A stretch of DNA of 64,000 bases, taken from positions 1,120,676 to 1,184,675 of the forward strand of contig RDEW01000002.1 of the NCBI GenBank assembly GCA_011109175.1, written 5' to 3'. How positions within the stretch are numbered: the first letter of the stretch is position 1; the number at the start of each line of letters is the position of its first letter. Below, in pieces: positions 35,890 through 47,001 of the stretch. Made by a program: the position numbers and the translations under genes. Below the pieces are notes generated by a model. That model had not been told where the DNA came from, did no database searches, and saw only the letters and a list, made by a program, of their open reading frames with translations. This DNA comes from Dicyema japonicum. Taxonomy: Eukaryota > Dicyemida > Rhombozoa > Dicyemidae.

Positions 35890-37300
35890 TTTGATTTGTT
35901 TCTTTTTAGAGTTCGGATCATTGAAGATCCAAGCTTTTCAATAGACTTAAGATTTTCGACATTAAAGAATTCTTTTTTTAAATGTGAAAAATTTATTAAC
36001 AATAAAATATTATTTATTAACTATAAGGGAGTAAGCGTTTCCGCGGACAACTGCGATACCAATTCGTTGCCTCAGCCAGACCGCTTCTCTGCACGTCTTT
36101 CTTGCGGTGGGCTAATTTCCCCCGATTTCCTTTAAGAAAGAGGCTGTAGTACTTCCAGCCGCACCAGACGTCTCGATTGCTACCGGTACAAAACGGTAGC
36201 GGTCTCCAATTTCGCCATATTTTTTAATCTTGATTTTCTCAGCCAAATCGGCTGTCGATCCAGCAGACTGCGCCGAGTTAAGTATCATCGAGTTCGAAGA
36301 AGAATCCAGAATTATTCTTGCTTATAGAACAATCTATCTTGATCCGAGCATAATATGTAAATAATGTTGCATCCTTTAGGTTTAATTTTTTGTATGCAAA
36401 ATAGGGATTTATCCCATCTTGAATTTTCTGAATAATATTAGAAAATTTAAGAGAACTGAAATTGCATTTGTACGATTTGATAATAGATGCAAAAACGACG
36501 TTGTATTCGCTGGTAGGAATATTATTTCAATTTGGTTTAATTCAATCAAAACCTAATGTATTGCTATGATATTCACCTTATGTGCAAGACACTTAATCTA
36601 CAACAAACAAAATTTTTCTATCATGTTTCCTCAATTCTATTTCCCATTTCAAAAGAAATTGATTAAAAATTTGGCTATCCGTCCATGCTTTTTTTAAATT
36701 ATAACATGTAACATATTTTTTAATATCAAATTTTTTGAAACATCTAGGATTATTAAACATCCCAATTAGTAAAGGTGTTCGTTTATCTGTACCGTCCACA
36801 TTTGTACATAACATGACTGAAACTCTGTCTTTCAATATTTTATACCCTGATTTAAGTTTTTTACAAACACTTTTGGACGGTATCATTTTGTAAGACAAAC
36901 CAGTTTCGTCGACATTATAATCATTTTGAGCTCCGTAGAGATTGATTTTATTTTTGATTATTTCAATAAAATCTGATACCACATTAGGGTCAAAATTTAA
37001 AGTTGGAGATTCTCCATTCATATTTCGTAACTTCAAACCATTCCTCTTTTTAAAATTAACAAGCCACCCCTTGGTTCCTTTGAAACAGTGATCCCTCGTT
37101 TCGATGAAAATGTTTTGGCTTTCTCAGTAATAATTTCATCGTTCAAAATGGCTCCTTTAACATCCATTGAATTAACCCAAGAAATCGTATCATAATTGAT
37201 TTCACTAAACTTTAAATATTCTTTGCGAGAAATATCAGATTGTAAGTTATTTAACATATTTTCAGATCTTCCTTTACTTCTCAAATCATCAATAAATCTA
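35890..37300 (-). pseudogene. pogo/Tigger-type transposase, broken
   Basis: Minus strand from 37,284: the CENP-B-type HTH region (SRKEYLKFSEINYDTISWV, then KGTKGWLVNFKKRNGLKL after a 1-nt shift near 37,060). Next is the DDE_1 core with DYNVDETGLSYKMIPSKSV (first Asp), KDRVSVMLCTNVDGTDKRTP, and KILFVVD (second Asp at about 36,595), which is followed at once by a stop where the partial copies read DKCLAHKGN. C-terminal pieces continue to 36,310. They resume as a VENLKSIEKLGSSMIRTLK-like piece at 35,890-35,965 after an inserted retroelement scrap. Frameshift, stop and insertion make it non-functional. Confidence 0.75.
36000..36305 (-). mobile_element. Restriction-endonuclease-like retroelement tail nested in pogo
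   Basis: Minus reading SAGSTADLAEKIKIKKYGEI, GDRYRFVPVAIETSGAAGS, and AVWLRQRIGIAVVRGNAYS aligns with the 5.7-6.3 kb module. It interrupts the transposase C-terminus. Confidence 0.65.
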
Positions 37301-38554
37301 CGAAAAATAGGTGCATTATGTCACAGGTGCTACGCGTTACATGATTCTCAAATTTACAATTTCAAGTATTTTTTATAAAACTTTACACATGTTTTTCTCA
37401 TTTTTTATAGTTAAAATTAAAAAAATTCTAATTTAAATATTTTTGGAAGGCGCAACAGTTTTTAAATTTTAAATAGCATGATACAGGCGTGTTTTATAAA
37501 GTTAAGCTGATGGTTTGGTGTTTTGTTTAAACAACCCAGGAATAAATTGATATAATGAAAATAATGGAAGAGAAAGTGATCGTCTATCTAATGACAAGAC
37601 AAAAAATACCGATTAACTCAAAAGTCAAAGAATTTTTTATCTATCAATGGGAGGTTATACCTTAAAGACACAAATGGAAATCACAAAATTGTAATCTTCT
37701 TTAATAATTAGTGGCCTCGCAAATTCATCAATTGACCCATTGTGGACACAACACATTGGAACAATATTGCATTGAAATATATTTTTTTGTGAAAAAAAAT
37801 TATTTAAAAAGTGGTGTCAGAATGTGATATTCCATGTAAGAGCATTATGTGACTGCTTCAACGTCTAACAAACTCATAGTAGGCCAAACAATCCAAGGAG
37901 TCAAGAGATTATCGATCGCTTCAATCAGACAATCACAAGATCACTATCTAAGATGATGTCCGAAGATAAGTGTTGGACTAAAAACATAAAGAAAGCAGTT
38001 GGAGTGTAATAATGTATGGACCAAATCGCACATATTGACGGGATCTTCCGTTCGACATCGGAGCGTATCTCCAACTTCCGGCTTGAGGAATACAAACGGA
38101 AGCAGGCCAAACTGGCGGTCAGACTCGGAAAGCTTAAATTAACAGCTCTATAGACATTTCTCTACCTGTATATCTCTCGTCGCTAATAGCCTGTAACACC
38201 CTTGTCAAAAGGATTCTACACTCACTCACTTAATTCTCTCCATACCAGGATGTCGTCCATGCTCATGAGGCTTGGAGCCGTACCTATTAGTTTTCCCAAC
38301 CTTCCATGATCATTACAAAAACGAATATGAAACGCATAAAAAATAATAAAAGATGAATAATTTTTACATTTTAATTTTAAATTAATAAAAAAAACTTTTT
38401 TCCCAATATCTTTCTAGGAAGCGTTTGCAGCTCTGGGAAATACCCAATGAACCTCATTCCAAAATCGGCCAGATTATTCTCGTAGTTTTTTTAGTTTGGA
38501 CTCAACGCTAAAACTCTGTCAGAAGCACTTAGAATTGTTTTTATATATAGTAAA
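37300..38554. other. pogo interior without further genes
   Basis: AT-rich. At 37,316 GTCACAGGTGCTACGCGTTAC is the reverse complement of sequence at 38,750 and 39,690, forming an inverted pair. No coding frame recognised. Confidence 0.4.
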
Positions 38555-38785
38555 AAAATTTGTCAACAAAATTATTATTATATATATATTTAAAGTAAGC
38601 TCTTATCAATTATAAATGTAACAAATTCTAAATTTTTATAAAATTCTTACAATTAGCACTAGTTTGGTCAAATTATATACCTTTATTTGATAAATTAAAT
38701 CAAAAAAATTTTTTTGATTTTTTTCTAAGTCCACTAGTGCAACGCGTAGCGCTAAGTAATGCGTAGCGCCTGTGACACATTATAT
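38555..38785. repeat. 230-bp direct repeat, left copy
   Basis: AAAGTAAGCTCTTATCAATT..., a TCAAAAAAATTTTTTTGA palindrome, then CCACTAGTGCAACGCGTAGC and GCGCCTGTGACACATTA. Repeated at 39,490-39,718. Confidence 0.65.
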
Positions 38786-39100
38786 TTTTTGGGAAAAATT
38801 TGAAATTTTTATCGAAGGTAATTCAATATTCGATTCAATAAACTTACAATTGCACTTTTTTATTTGTTTTTAATCGTGTAAAGTTACGTTTCATAAAAAA
38901 ACAATAAACAATGACAACGTATTAATAAGTTAATTATTTAACTATAAAATTATTTAAAATTAAAAGACATTGTGGATTCATGGTGGATTCATGGCGGATT
39001 CATTAAAAAAAATCTGGCGGATTCGAGAAATCATGTCAGGAAAAATGTCGGATTCGTTAATTTATTAGTTATAATTGGCGGATTCGAGAGACTTTACTGT

Positions 39101-39489
39101 ACATTCCTATGGGGAGACACCTGCGTCATCAAAACGTTTCAACACAACGACGAAACATCTGATCAGAGAACGAAATAATCTAAAGATGGTAAAATCGCCA
39201 CCAGAAGAGAACATCAGAAAAATACGAGAATTGAATAGAGAGATCGACAATAACATAAAGGCAGAAAATGCAAATAGATGAACGAGACTATCAAAGGCTC
39301 TCTGCAAAATTCCTCCAATGCAGAGAGTGTGGAAGTAGATCAAAAACATCAAAAGATCCTCCCAGAGAGAAAAGTCGAAGTCTACATAAAACCAGACACT
39401 CTGATAAAATATTACACGTCTATCTCCTACAAGAAGTTTTCAAAAGAACACCAAGTATTCCTGAAAACGATTGAACCGAAATGCAACAA
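39101..39489 (+). mobile_element. LINE inter-domain fragment
   Basis: Plus frames read KRFNTTTKHLIRERNNLKMV, REIDNNIKAENANR, and VEVYIKPDTLIKYYTSISYK. These resemble the charged linker between endonuclease and RT in Jockey-type ORF2. The family match is weak. Confidence 0.35.
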
Positions 39490-39718
39490 AAATATTATTA
39501 TAGTTATATTTAAAGTAAGCTCTTATCAATTATAAATGTAACAAATTCTAAATTTTTATAAAAAATTCTTACAATTAGCATTAGTTTAATCAAATTATAT
39601 ATCTTAATTTGATAAATTAAATCAAAAAAATTTTTTTGATTTTTTTTCTAAGTCCACTAGTGCAACGCGTAGCGCTAGGTAATACGTAAGCGCCTGTGAC
39701 ACATTACATTATATCCGC
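39490..39718. repeat. 230-bp direct repeat, right copy
   Basis: Second copy of 38,555-38,785, with the same palindrome and GCGTAGCGC motif. It directly precedes a truncated SINE at the point where unit 1 resumes. Confidence 0.65.
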
Positions 39719-39724
39719 CTGTGA

Positions 39725-39775
39725 CACGCCTGTGCCACTAAAGCCCGACACCTAACCACTATACCACCCTGCTAA
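39725..39775 (-). repeat. Truncated SINE head
   Basis: CTAAAGCCCGACACCTAACC is the minus-strand tRNA-like head of the SINE found whole at 46,310-46,637 in unit 2. The rest has been removed at the edge of the foreign block. Confidence 0.6.
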
Positions 39776-40142
39776 AAGGCAATGGAATCTTATTACGGAA
39801 TGGACAGCATTCAATGGCCGTATATCCTTACCAATTTTTCTTACTTCAACGTGTGGAAAGAATTAGAAACACCGATATGCTCAGAATTAAGACCTGCAAC
39901 CGATGATGGTGAAAGAATTAGTGAAAAGGAGAGTATAACGAGTGGGAGATAAGGAATCCTATGATAGTGCTAATAATAGTAATTAATAGTGAATAAACCA
40001 AAAATATCAATTAAAGTGATTGTAGACATGTCTTTAAATAAGAGGAAAAAGCCTAAAATAAAATAAAAATAAAACAGTGGATTGTTCCACTTGGACACGT
40101 GCTAATTGTTTAAGTTTATTAATAACAAAATGGTGTCTATTA

Positions 40143-41212
40143 TTATTCCATATAAAAATTTCTAATGATAATTAAAGGCAAACCCTCTTTAACAGATTGG
40201 TCAACACTAGTGAATCTATTAAGAGCTCTTTTCTTGTCCTCCTCATACTAGAAATAACGTAAACATAAACAAATGAGAACTCCCTCCCCCTAAGTCTAGC
40301 ATCCACAAGGTTCTTGCATGCCTCATCATAGACAACATAAAAGTAATATCTCTGCATTATTAGCTGTTTTATTATTCTGAGGTCTTCCGTTGACTGAGTC
40401 ATTGCCTCAACCAATAATTTGTCCATATTATCACACATGGTTCGTTCAAATGTCCTAATACGACTGAAATACGTACGACTATCCACAGGACACGTGAATG
40501 AGGCTCCAAAGAGTGCCAGAGTTAAGTCTAATATTATCATATTATACTTATATTAGCCCTCACTACTCCACAATGTTTCTTCTCAATATCACTCATAAGT
40601 TGGAGATGAGGCCCAATATTCTCCTTTTTTTTCTGCATGCACTCATCATTGTCCCTTAGTTTGTTTAGAGACAGCTTTGAGTCCTTCAACTTCTTAAATA
40701 ATGAATCCAATGGTGATGTACTTTTCGTCTCTAACTGACAATCTATTTATATTCACACGTTTTGCTGAAATGTCAAAAATGCTGACAAATCAGTGTCATC
40801 TCCGAATAATGAGGTCACTCGGTCTAAAAACAGTTGATATCTCCCAACAATTTTCTCAAACCTCTTCAAATATTCACTAAACTATTCACAATCTTTACGA
40901 TTTTATGTCATTCTCTATCTTTTCTCTATCATATTTCTCAGCATCATACACTACATATCCGTAGTCAAACGACACTCTCAAATCTTGATTCTGGGGAAGC
41001 CCAGGAATCTCACATCAAATCATAAATTACCCCCAATCCTACGTTCTTTTCCGCCAGTTCATCATGTAACCATATAAAGTCATCAAGAGTCCTCTTTACT
41101 TCAAATTCTTCTCCCTCACTGTTCTGCAAGTTTTATTTATTGTCACCCGTGACTTGATTTTGAATTCAGTTAATATCTCATCCTGGAATACGTCCATTAT
41201 TTTTGCCTTCAT
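40143..41212 (-). CDS. SNX5/6-like: SNX5/6-like sorting nexin, copy 1
   Basis: Sorting nexins 5/6/32 are PX-BAR proteins of the ESCPE-1/retromer coat that tubulate endosomes and retrieve cargo. ATG 41212 opens MKAKIMDVFQDEILTEFKIK. Introns of 20-24 nt join EFEVKRTLDDFIWLHDELAE (PX core), YLKRFEKIVGRYQLFLDRVT, FGDDTDLSAFLTFQQN, STSPLDSLFKKLKDSKLSLN and HLQLMSDIEKKHCGVVRANI. They continue through LTLALFGASFTCPVDSRTYF, MCDNMDKLLVEAMTQSTEDL, the BAR helices RIIKQLIMQRYYFYVVYDEA and REFSFYEEDKKRALNRF, and a stop at 40143-40145. At ~300 aa it is shorter than vertebrate SNX5 (~400); part of the PX loop and the end of the BAR domain are reduced. No frame defects in this copy. It lies upstream of IQCH in the same direction within each repeat unit. 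Confidence 0.8.
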
Positions 41213-41346
41213 TCCCAACAACGATTATTATTATATTTAAATATTTAATCTTTATTATTTGGGTTTAATTAATTACCGTGGATTATACTGCTCTACCGTT
41301 ATTATTGATTTTTTAAATCTTTTAACATTTTTTAACAAAGATACAA

Positions 41347-41605
41347 ATGTTAGTTGAGGAACCCGGCTGCGTGGATTGCGAACGAGTTGCCTCGGAGTAT
41401 GGCCATTCCTATCTTTTGTCTCACCCTTCTCGTCGATCCCTTTTCTTTCTGGCAAGCATTCCTCGGAGTTCTCGCAAGAACTCAGCCTTCATTGGACCAA
41501 CGGCTCCCGATGATTCGGTCTCAACAGGAGTAAATCGGTAGCGGTCCACGAGGCAAGAATATTTCTTGACATTTAGGTTCTCCGCTCCATGTGTCTGAAC
41601 CGATT
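41347..41605 (-). mobile_element. Restriction-endonuclease-like retroelement tail (unit 1)
   Basis: Minus frame AENLNVKKYSCLVDRYRFTP, then ESSGAVGPMKAEFLRELRG, then LARKKGIDEKGETKDRNGH, the end of the same module as at 5.7 kb. The adjacent plus ORF (41,347-41,541) is its shadow. Confidence 0.65.
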
Positions 41606-41749
41606 TGAAAATAATGAATTATTTAGATTTTCATTACCGTAGTCTTGGGTATTAAATAAATTACAAGCTTCCGTTTCAGAAGAGAAGTGGACAAGTAGAT
41701 CCGCCCTCTTCCAATTTTTATGAAATGGGAAATAGAATTGGGGAAGCAT

Positions 41750-42260
41750 AATAGAAAAATTTTGTTTGTTGTAGATAAATGTCTTGCACATAAGGGGAAT
41801 TTTATAACATTTACATTAGGTTTTGATTAAATTAAACCAAATTGAAATAATATTCCTACCAGCGAATACAACGTCGTTTTTGCATCTATTATCAAATCGT
41901 ACAAATGCAATTTCAGTTCTCTTAAATTTTCTAATATTATTCAAAAAATTGAAGCTGGGATAAATCCACATTCTACATACAAAAAATTAAGCCTAAAGGA
42001 TGTAATATTATTCATATATTATGCTCGGAACAAGATAGATAGTTCTAGCCTTAGTAAATTAAAAGAATTCGATAATCAAGAAGAATTCTTTAATGTCGAA
42101 AATCTTGAGTCTATTGAAGAGCTTGGATCTTCAATGATCCGAACTCTAAAAGAAACAAATCAGAACTTACTGATTTTTTGATATAAATAATTTTTTTGAT
42201 TTACATTATTAATTGATAAAAAATCAATAAGTCTCTCGAATCCGCCAGATTTGCTGCGAC
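41750..42260 (+). pseudogene. pogo/Tigger transposase 3' fragment (unit 1)
   Basis: Plus strand KILFVVDKCLAHKGNFITF, then NNIPTSEYNVVFASIIKSYK, NFSSLKFSNIIQKIEAGINP, LKDVILFIYYARNKIDSSS and FFNVENLESIEELGSSMIRT. It carries the residues after the second catalytic Asp and ends in a remnant of the terminal repeat (AAGTCTCTCGAATCCGCCAG). The HTH and first half of the core are missing. Confidence 0.65.
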
Positions 42261-42584
42261 AACTGCTCCTTAATAGTGTTTTTAATTGCTATAATCACAG
42301 TGTGTCTTTATGACCTGGTTTTAATTTCATCAATTTGTTTTTTTACTCAATGGTAACTAAGAATGACATAATATAGAACGTAATATGTCGCAAGCGGAGA
42401 AAGCAACTTTGACACATGTCAAACCTATCATCCGCCTGTCAATCTAATTGACGACTAATCGATAAAAGAAGAAAAAAGAATCATTATATTTTTTTATTAA
42501 ATCAGGTTATTCTTGACGTCATTAACATTTATTATTATTTGTTTTATGGAAATTTAAATATTTTTTGTCGGCATATCATAACCA

Positions 42585-42908
42585 GCCGGTGGCTTAGTGG
42601 TTAGGTGTCGGGCTTTAGTGGCTTAGGCTACGGGTTCGAATCTCGCTGCTGTTCACCTGGTGGAAGGTTCCACGCATCTACGATGCAGAAATGGTTTGAC
42701 GAGTGACGCCGTCATCAGTGAATACTCACTGCGGAACTGGATTTGTCTACAAAGGACACTCACACAAGAAAAAGAAAAAAAAGAAGTGAAGATCATTCCT
42801 TGGTTCTACGATTAGTTAAAATTAACTGTTCTTTACTTAAATAAAGTGTGTGTCCTGCCTATGCGGAGCTATAAAATACTATGGCTCTCGTGAAAAGGCT
42901 TTATTATT
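42585..42908 (+). repeat. tRNA-derived SINE, well bounded
   Basis: Head GCCGGTGGCTTAGTGGTTAG (A box TGGCTTAGTGG) and GGGTTCGAATC (B box) at tRNA spacing, so pol III transcription is likely. A central domain follows with CATCTACGATGC and TGACGCCGTCATCAGTGAAT. A pyrimidine-poor region (AAGAAAAAGAAAAAAAAG) and an (TTA)n-like tail complete it. Flanked by a 12-bp target duplication ATATCATAACCA (42573-42584, 42909-42920). The corresponding site in unit 2 (near 49,430) is empty. Confidence 0.85.
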
Positions 42909-42982
42909 ATATCATAACCACAAATTAAATATTATCCACGCTAGAGAAATTTTGTCTCTTGCTTGTTATGTAACACCAGGCG

Positions 42983-44275
42983 TTGTTTGTGAAAGATCAA
43001 GATGAATATAATTTGTTGAGATCTTTAGTTGATAATGAAGATGTCAATCTTCCCAAGCATAGCAAGTATCGACTCAAAAAGAAAGCGGAAAATTTCATGA
43101 TTAGTGAGAGTAAATTTTATCTTAAGGATGTAAACGGGCTACACAAGCTCGTAATTGTTTCCACGAATATAGAAGAAGTGAAAATAATCGCTCGGGAGAT
43201 TCATGAGGCCAATCATTTTGGGCACAATGCATTGGAAGTTCTTGTAGAAGATTTCTTGTAATAAAAAGAGAGATCATTCGACAAATTGTTAGAGAATGCA
43301 ATATTTGCCAATTCTCAGTACCACTAAAACAATATGATGATTTCTATTCATATTGTTGTGGCCTAATGAGAGATTACAAGTCGATCTGATTGACCTTAAA
43401 AGGTCTGAAAGTTTATGTTATTTTATAGAATTAAAGATCAAAATAAACATTTTTATTGGTTGTTTTCTGTTGTTGATGTTTATTCCAAATATGCTTTACG
43501 AAAAATCTTATGAATAAAAGCGGACGTGAAGTGTCCCAGAAGAAATTTTTATGGAATACGGCCCATGTGTATATTTACAATCCAACAATGGTAAAGAATT
43601 CAAGAATTGTCATATGACAAAGTTATGCAAAGAATTTAATGTTACGAAAATACATGGAAGACCCAACAATTCCCATAGTCAAGGTTTTGGAGAGATTGAA
43701 CAACGATCACAAGTTTGTCAAAAATAGTGATTTTGGATAATAAAAAGAGTGGGTAAGATACATTCCAAGGGCTGTTTTTATATAATCAAACGCCTCACTC
43801 ATCCACAGGTAAATTGTCTCTTATATTTTTTGTGGAGTTAGTCCTTTTTAAAGATATCGTGGGATTCCAGGATTTAATACTGTAGTAAAAACAATACCAA
43901 ACGAGACAACGTAGAAAATTCAGAAAAGGTTATGTATTTAAATATATTTTAGATGAATTTGAGTTTAATTTTTTTTAAAATTAATTTCGAGTCCTCATAT
44001 TATAAGCGGATGAATAGGAATATGGGAGTACATCGCTTAAAATATGATTTGGATGTTAGAGATATCGTATTTTATTTTTGGTTAGTTAAAAGCCTCGCAT
44101 TCAAAGTATTATGAGACAAACTTTTCTTTTAGATTAACAAGGTTCGAACATCCGTACGGGAATCCAGTTACTATTGTTGCAAGATTGTCCAAAAATTTTG
44201 TCAATGTGGAAAATACTGATGGATTGGTAATGAAAATACATTCAAAAAGACTTAAGAAGTTGAATGAGTGACTAA
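42983..44275 (+). pseudogene. Integrase-like transposase of Ginger copy 1
   Basis: Starts with DQDEYNLLRSLVDNED and YRLKKKAENFMISESKFYLK. An H2C2 zinc finger follows (EIHEANHFGHNALEVL, then RECNICQF). The retroviral-type integrase core comes next: LFSVVDVYSKYA (first Asp), LQSNNGKEFKNCHMTKLCK where the second catalytic Asp is Asn, and EFNVTKIHGRP then SQGFGEIEQ (Glu). The C-terminus has FQRYRGIPGF-like and HPYGNPVTIVARLSKNFVNV blocks. Frames shift near 43,255, 43,390, 43,480 and 43,740; a tiny intron near 43,808 is possible. The combination of H2C2 and integrase core in an element with inverted ends fits Ginger-type transposons. Confidence 0.68.
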
Positions 44276-44700
44276 TAACAGTTAAAAATAGTAATTATTA
44301 TTAACCATGAAAAAATTAAGTTAATTTGATTGACATTGACTGGTCGCACGTAGCGCTCGTTTGTTCACTGCGCTCGCGACATAATATGAATAGAATTGAT
44401 TGCCAAAGTTACAGGTTGAATCAATAACACGAACTATTAATACGTTTTAAGTAAAAACACACTAAGTTTTTATAAGTGACTGCTTGAAAACTCACAGTCC
44501 AATCTGTTATTGCAAACGAATTCATCAGGCCTTTGGTTCAGCACTCGTTACACTGCGTCACCAGGTTATTCTTAATTCGTTGGAATATTTCTATCATCAA
44601 GTTTAGGTTGAGAGTCATCATTCAAAACGGATATTAAAGCATTTTAGGTCTGACTTTCTTCAATTGAATAGGGTACTTGTCCTCCTTGATTGGTCTTTTC

Positions 44701-46300
44701 GCACGTGTACTGCACGGGGGACACATAGATTACTCTTATATTAGGATCTTATCATTAATACGTTAATACCCGCAATGTCACAAATTCTCGATATTTGCTT
44801 ACTCTGCCACAAATTAAAGTCAATATAGGATCCTCGGAATTTCTCTGAATACCCGAATGAGGGAATGTGAATGATTATGCGCTTTCTAGACTTTATTTCA
44901 CCCCATTTTTCACAGAAACGCTGAAATTACAGTTCACCAACCTCTTTCCTAATATAAAAGTTTTTGAGTGCTCTTTCCCGCTTGCTTCGGGCCAACTTTT
45001 TCGCTTTAAAAGTAACACTCGATGTAAGAAGGATTGAGGCTTTGGTGAACTCAAAGTTTGATTTTCTAGATTTGAGTTCATTCTTGTAGTGTTTTCTCCC
45101 AAATATCCTCTCCAATATCTTTGTATGGTTACTACAGCTGCGCTAAATCCATTCTTGCTAATGAACCGTCTCCCCTAAAAGGTCATTAATTAACAAACTG
45201 GCTGATTAATGAGATCGAGAACATCCCCCTTATTTAAGCATAAATCTGCCATTTGGTGGGCCGTAATCGTAATATTGAGTCGTTGAAGGTTAGAAAATTC
45301 AGCTAATCTGCGATAATTATTGACATTTACTTGAATCCATCAATCAAAGCCAAGGGTACCGAGTATTCCTCACAGATGCCTTGTATTTTTTCCAACAAAA
45401 CAAATATTCTGACAATAAAATAAACAAACGTGTCCATGTCATCAAAATATTCCTTTTTGTATTTGAAATAATACATGTCGCTGTTGTAATTTGCCACCTT
45501 TCCGTCGATAACACGGAAAACGAAGGATTTATCACTTTCCGTCTTTTTCCGTGCATAGATCTCAATCCATTTCTAATTTTATACGATTAAACAGACGTCC
45601 GTTGAATTATCCTTACTCAACTTGTTCTGCGGTTTTTGACTTTTCAGTGAATTCCTTTTCCGTGATGTCTACTATTACGACGACATTACTGATTTTGGTT
45701 GATCTTTGATTTGCAGTTTATCAGTGACGCTGAATCTCCCCATTTTATTGTTCCTCCCTAAATAATCAGGATTGATAACCCTTCTTGTGGTCGAACTTCA
45801 ACGAGATCTACATTTAGGGGTACTCGAACTTTATTTACGAACTGTTGTCTACTTTTCTTACTGTAATCAAGGAACTCTGTGGGTCCAATCTACAGTTAGC
45901 ACATTTCACTACAGGTTGGTTGAATTTATAGTTGTTTGACACCTTACTTTTGGGTTTTGGGGGAATTAATTGCTATCATTACAATCAACTTTACTGTTTG
46001 TCTGTTTTCAGGTTTGTCATGCATAATTTTAACTTTGTAAAGAGAACTATATTGATTAATCTGCAAACTTGTCAGGTCTGATTATTGGAAGATAAGTTGA
46101 ACATTAAAATTTACAAAAACTTGATTGAGAATATTGGATATCATTTTACTTCTTCCTACGCTTTTCGAAAAAATCATTCGTAGAAAGATTCCTTTACTTT
46201 CGTATTCAACAAATTTAAGATGACTTGGTATGTAACCACTCGGGTGAGTTTTTTACCCGCCAAAATACAAACTGCTTTCGTTAATTTAATCTCATACAAT
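44701..46300 (-). pseudogene. IQCH 5' fragment (unit 2)
   Basis: Repeats IQCH exons from the far 5' end to YVSPVRYTCEM-equivalent codons, where the unit junction cuts the exon. It keeps the IQ motif region, TESDKSFVFRVIDGKV and KKEYFDDMDT in frame. One base is missing in the QRYWRG...GRKHY exon region (TCTCCCAAATATC where the others have TCTCCCCAAATATC). Additional upstream exons absent from the 32-34 kb copy lie at 46,090-46,300 (VVTYQVILNLLNTK, LLLYEIKLTKAVCILAG). With no 3' half, it cannot make full IQCH. Confidence 0.75.
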
Positions 46301-46309
46301 AAAAGGTAA

Positions 46310-46637
46310 TAATAATAAAGCCTTTTCACGAGAGCCATATTATTTATAGCTCCGCATAGGCAGGACACACACTTTATTTAAGTAAAGAACAGTTAATTTT
46401 AACTAATCGTAGAACCAAGGAATGATCTTCACTTCTTTTTTTCTTTTTCTTGTGTGAGTGTCCTTTCTAGACAATCCAGTTCCGCAGTGAGTATCCACTG
46501 ATGACGGCGTCACTCGTCAAACCCTTTCTGCATCGTAGATGCGTGGAACCTTCCACCAGGTGAACAGCAGCGAGATTCGAACCCGTAGCCTAAGCCACTT
46601 AAGCCCGACACCTAACCACTATGCCAGCCGGCTAAAA
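46310..46637 (-). repeat. SINE copy (unit 2)
   Basis: Reverse-oriented full-length match to the 42.6-kb SINE, with B box GGGTTCGAATC (here GATTCGAACCC) and the TGACGGCGTCACTCGTCAAA central part. It sits between the IQCH fragment and SNX copy 2, and the same insertion is present in unit 3, so it predates the duplication. Confidence 0.8.
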
Positions 46638-47001
46638 GGCAATGGAATCTTATTACGGAATGGACAGCATTCAATGGCCGTATATCCTTACCAATTTTTC
46701 TTACTTCAATGTGTGGGAAGAATTAGAAACACCGATATGCCCAGAATTAAGACCTGCAACCGATGATGATGTAAGAATTAGTGAAAGGAGAGTATAACAG
46801 GTGAGAGATAAGGAATCCTATGATAGTGCTAATAATAGTAATTAATAGTGAATAAACCAAAAATATCAATTAAAGTGATTGTAGACATGTCTTTAAATAA
46901 GAGGAGAAAGCCTAAAATAAAATAAAAATAAAACACTGGACTGTTCCACTTGGACACGTGCTAATTGTTTAAGTTTATTAATAACAAAATGGTGTCTATT
47001 A

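Larger units (their letters stand above)
35757..39099. mobile_element. pogo/Tigger-type DNA transposon, nested and inactive
   Basis: The left terminal repeat CAGTAAAGTCTCTCGAATCC (35757 on) is matched by its reverse complement GGATTCGAGAGACTTTACTG, ending 39099 (within GGCGGATTCGAGAGACTTTACTG). The inner copies of GGATTCGAGAA/GCGGATTCG near each end are subterminal repeats. The right end is followed by TA as expected for this superfamily; the left is preceded by AA, so the TA duplication is not perfect. Size is ~3.34 kb. It encodes a broken transposase on the minus strand and has later insertions (36,000-36,300; a 38.5-kb repeat). Confidence 0.75.
42386..44381 (+). mobile_element. Ginger-like integrase-type DNA transposon, copy 1
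   Basis: Ends: TGTCGCAAGCGGAGAAAG at the left and, as reverse complement, TGTCGCGAGCGCAGTGAAC at the right. Both are flanked by TAATA (42381-42385 and 44382-44386), a 5-bp target duplication. It encodes one integrase-like protein and carries a SINE insertion (42,585-42,908). Size without the SINE is about 1.66 kb, equal to copy 2. Confidence 0.72.
32619..44700. repeat. Tandem repeat unit 1 (enlarged)
   Basis: The first of three direct repeat units. It starts inside an IQCH exon (GCACGTGTACCGCACGG) and runs to the junction TTTTC|GCACGTGTAC at 44,700/44,701. It contains the IQCH 5' part, a 5.7-kb foreign block (34,013-39,725), SNX copy 1, a retroelement scrap, a pogo scrap, a SINE and Ginger copy 1. 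Confidence 0.82.

Noticed and set aside
41347-41541. Plus-strand ORF starting MLVEEPGCVDCERV, and its twin at 48,199-48,393
   Set aside because: It is the antisense shadow of the retroelement endonuclease module on the minus strand.
42585-42908. Functional tRNA genes (also 29.3, 46.6, 53.1, 56.7 and 61.7 kb)
   Set aside because: A and B boxes are present, but acceptor and anticodon stems do not pair and the sequences continue into a shared SINE body.
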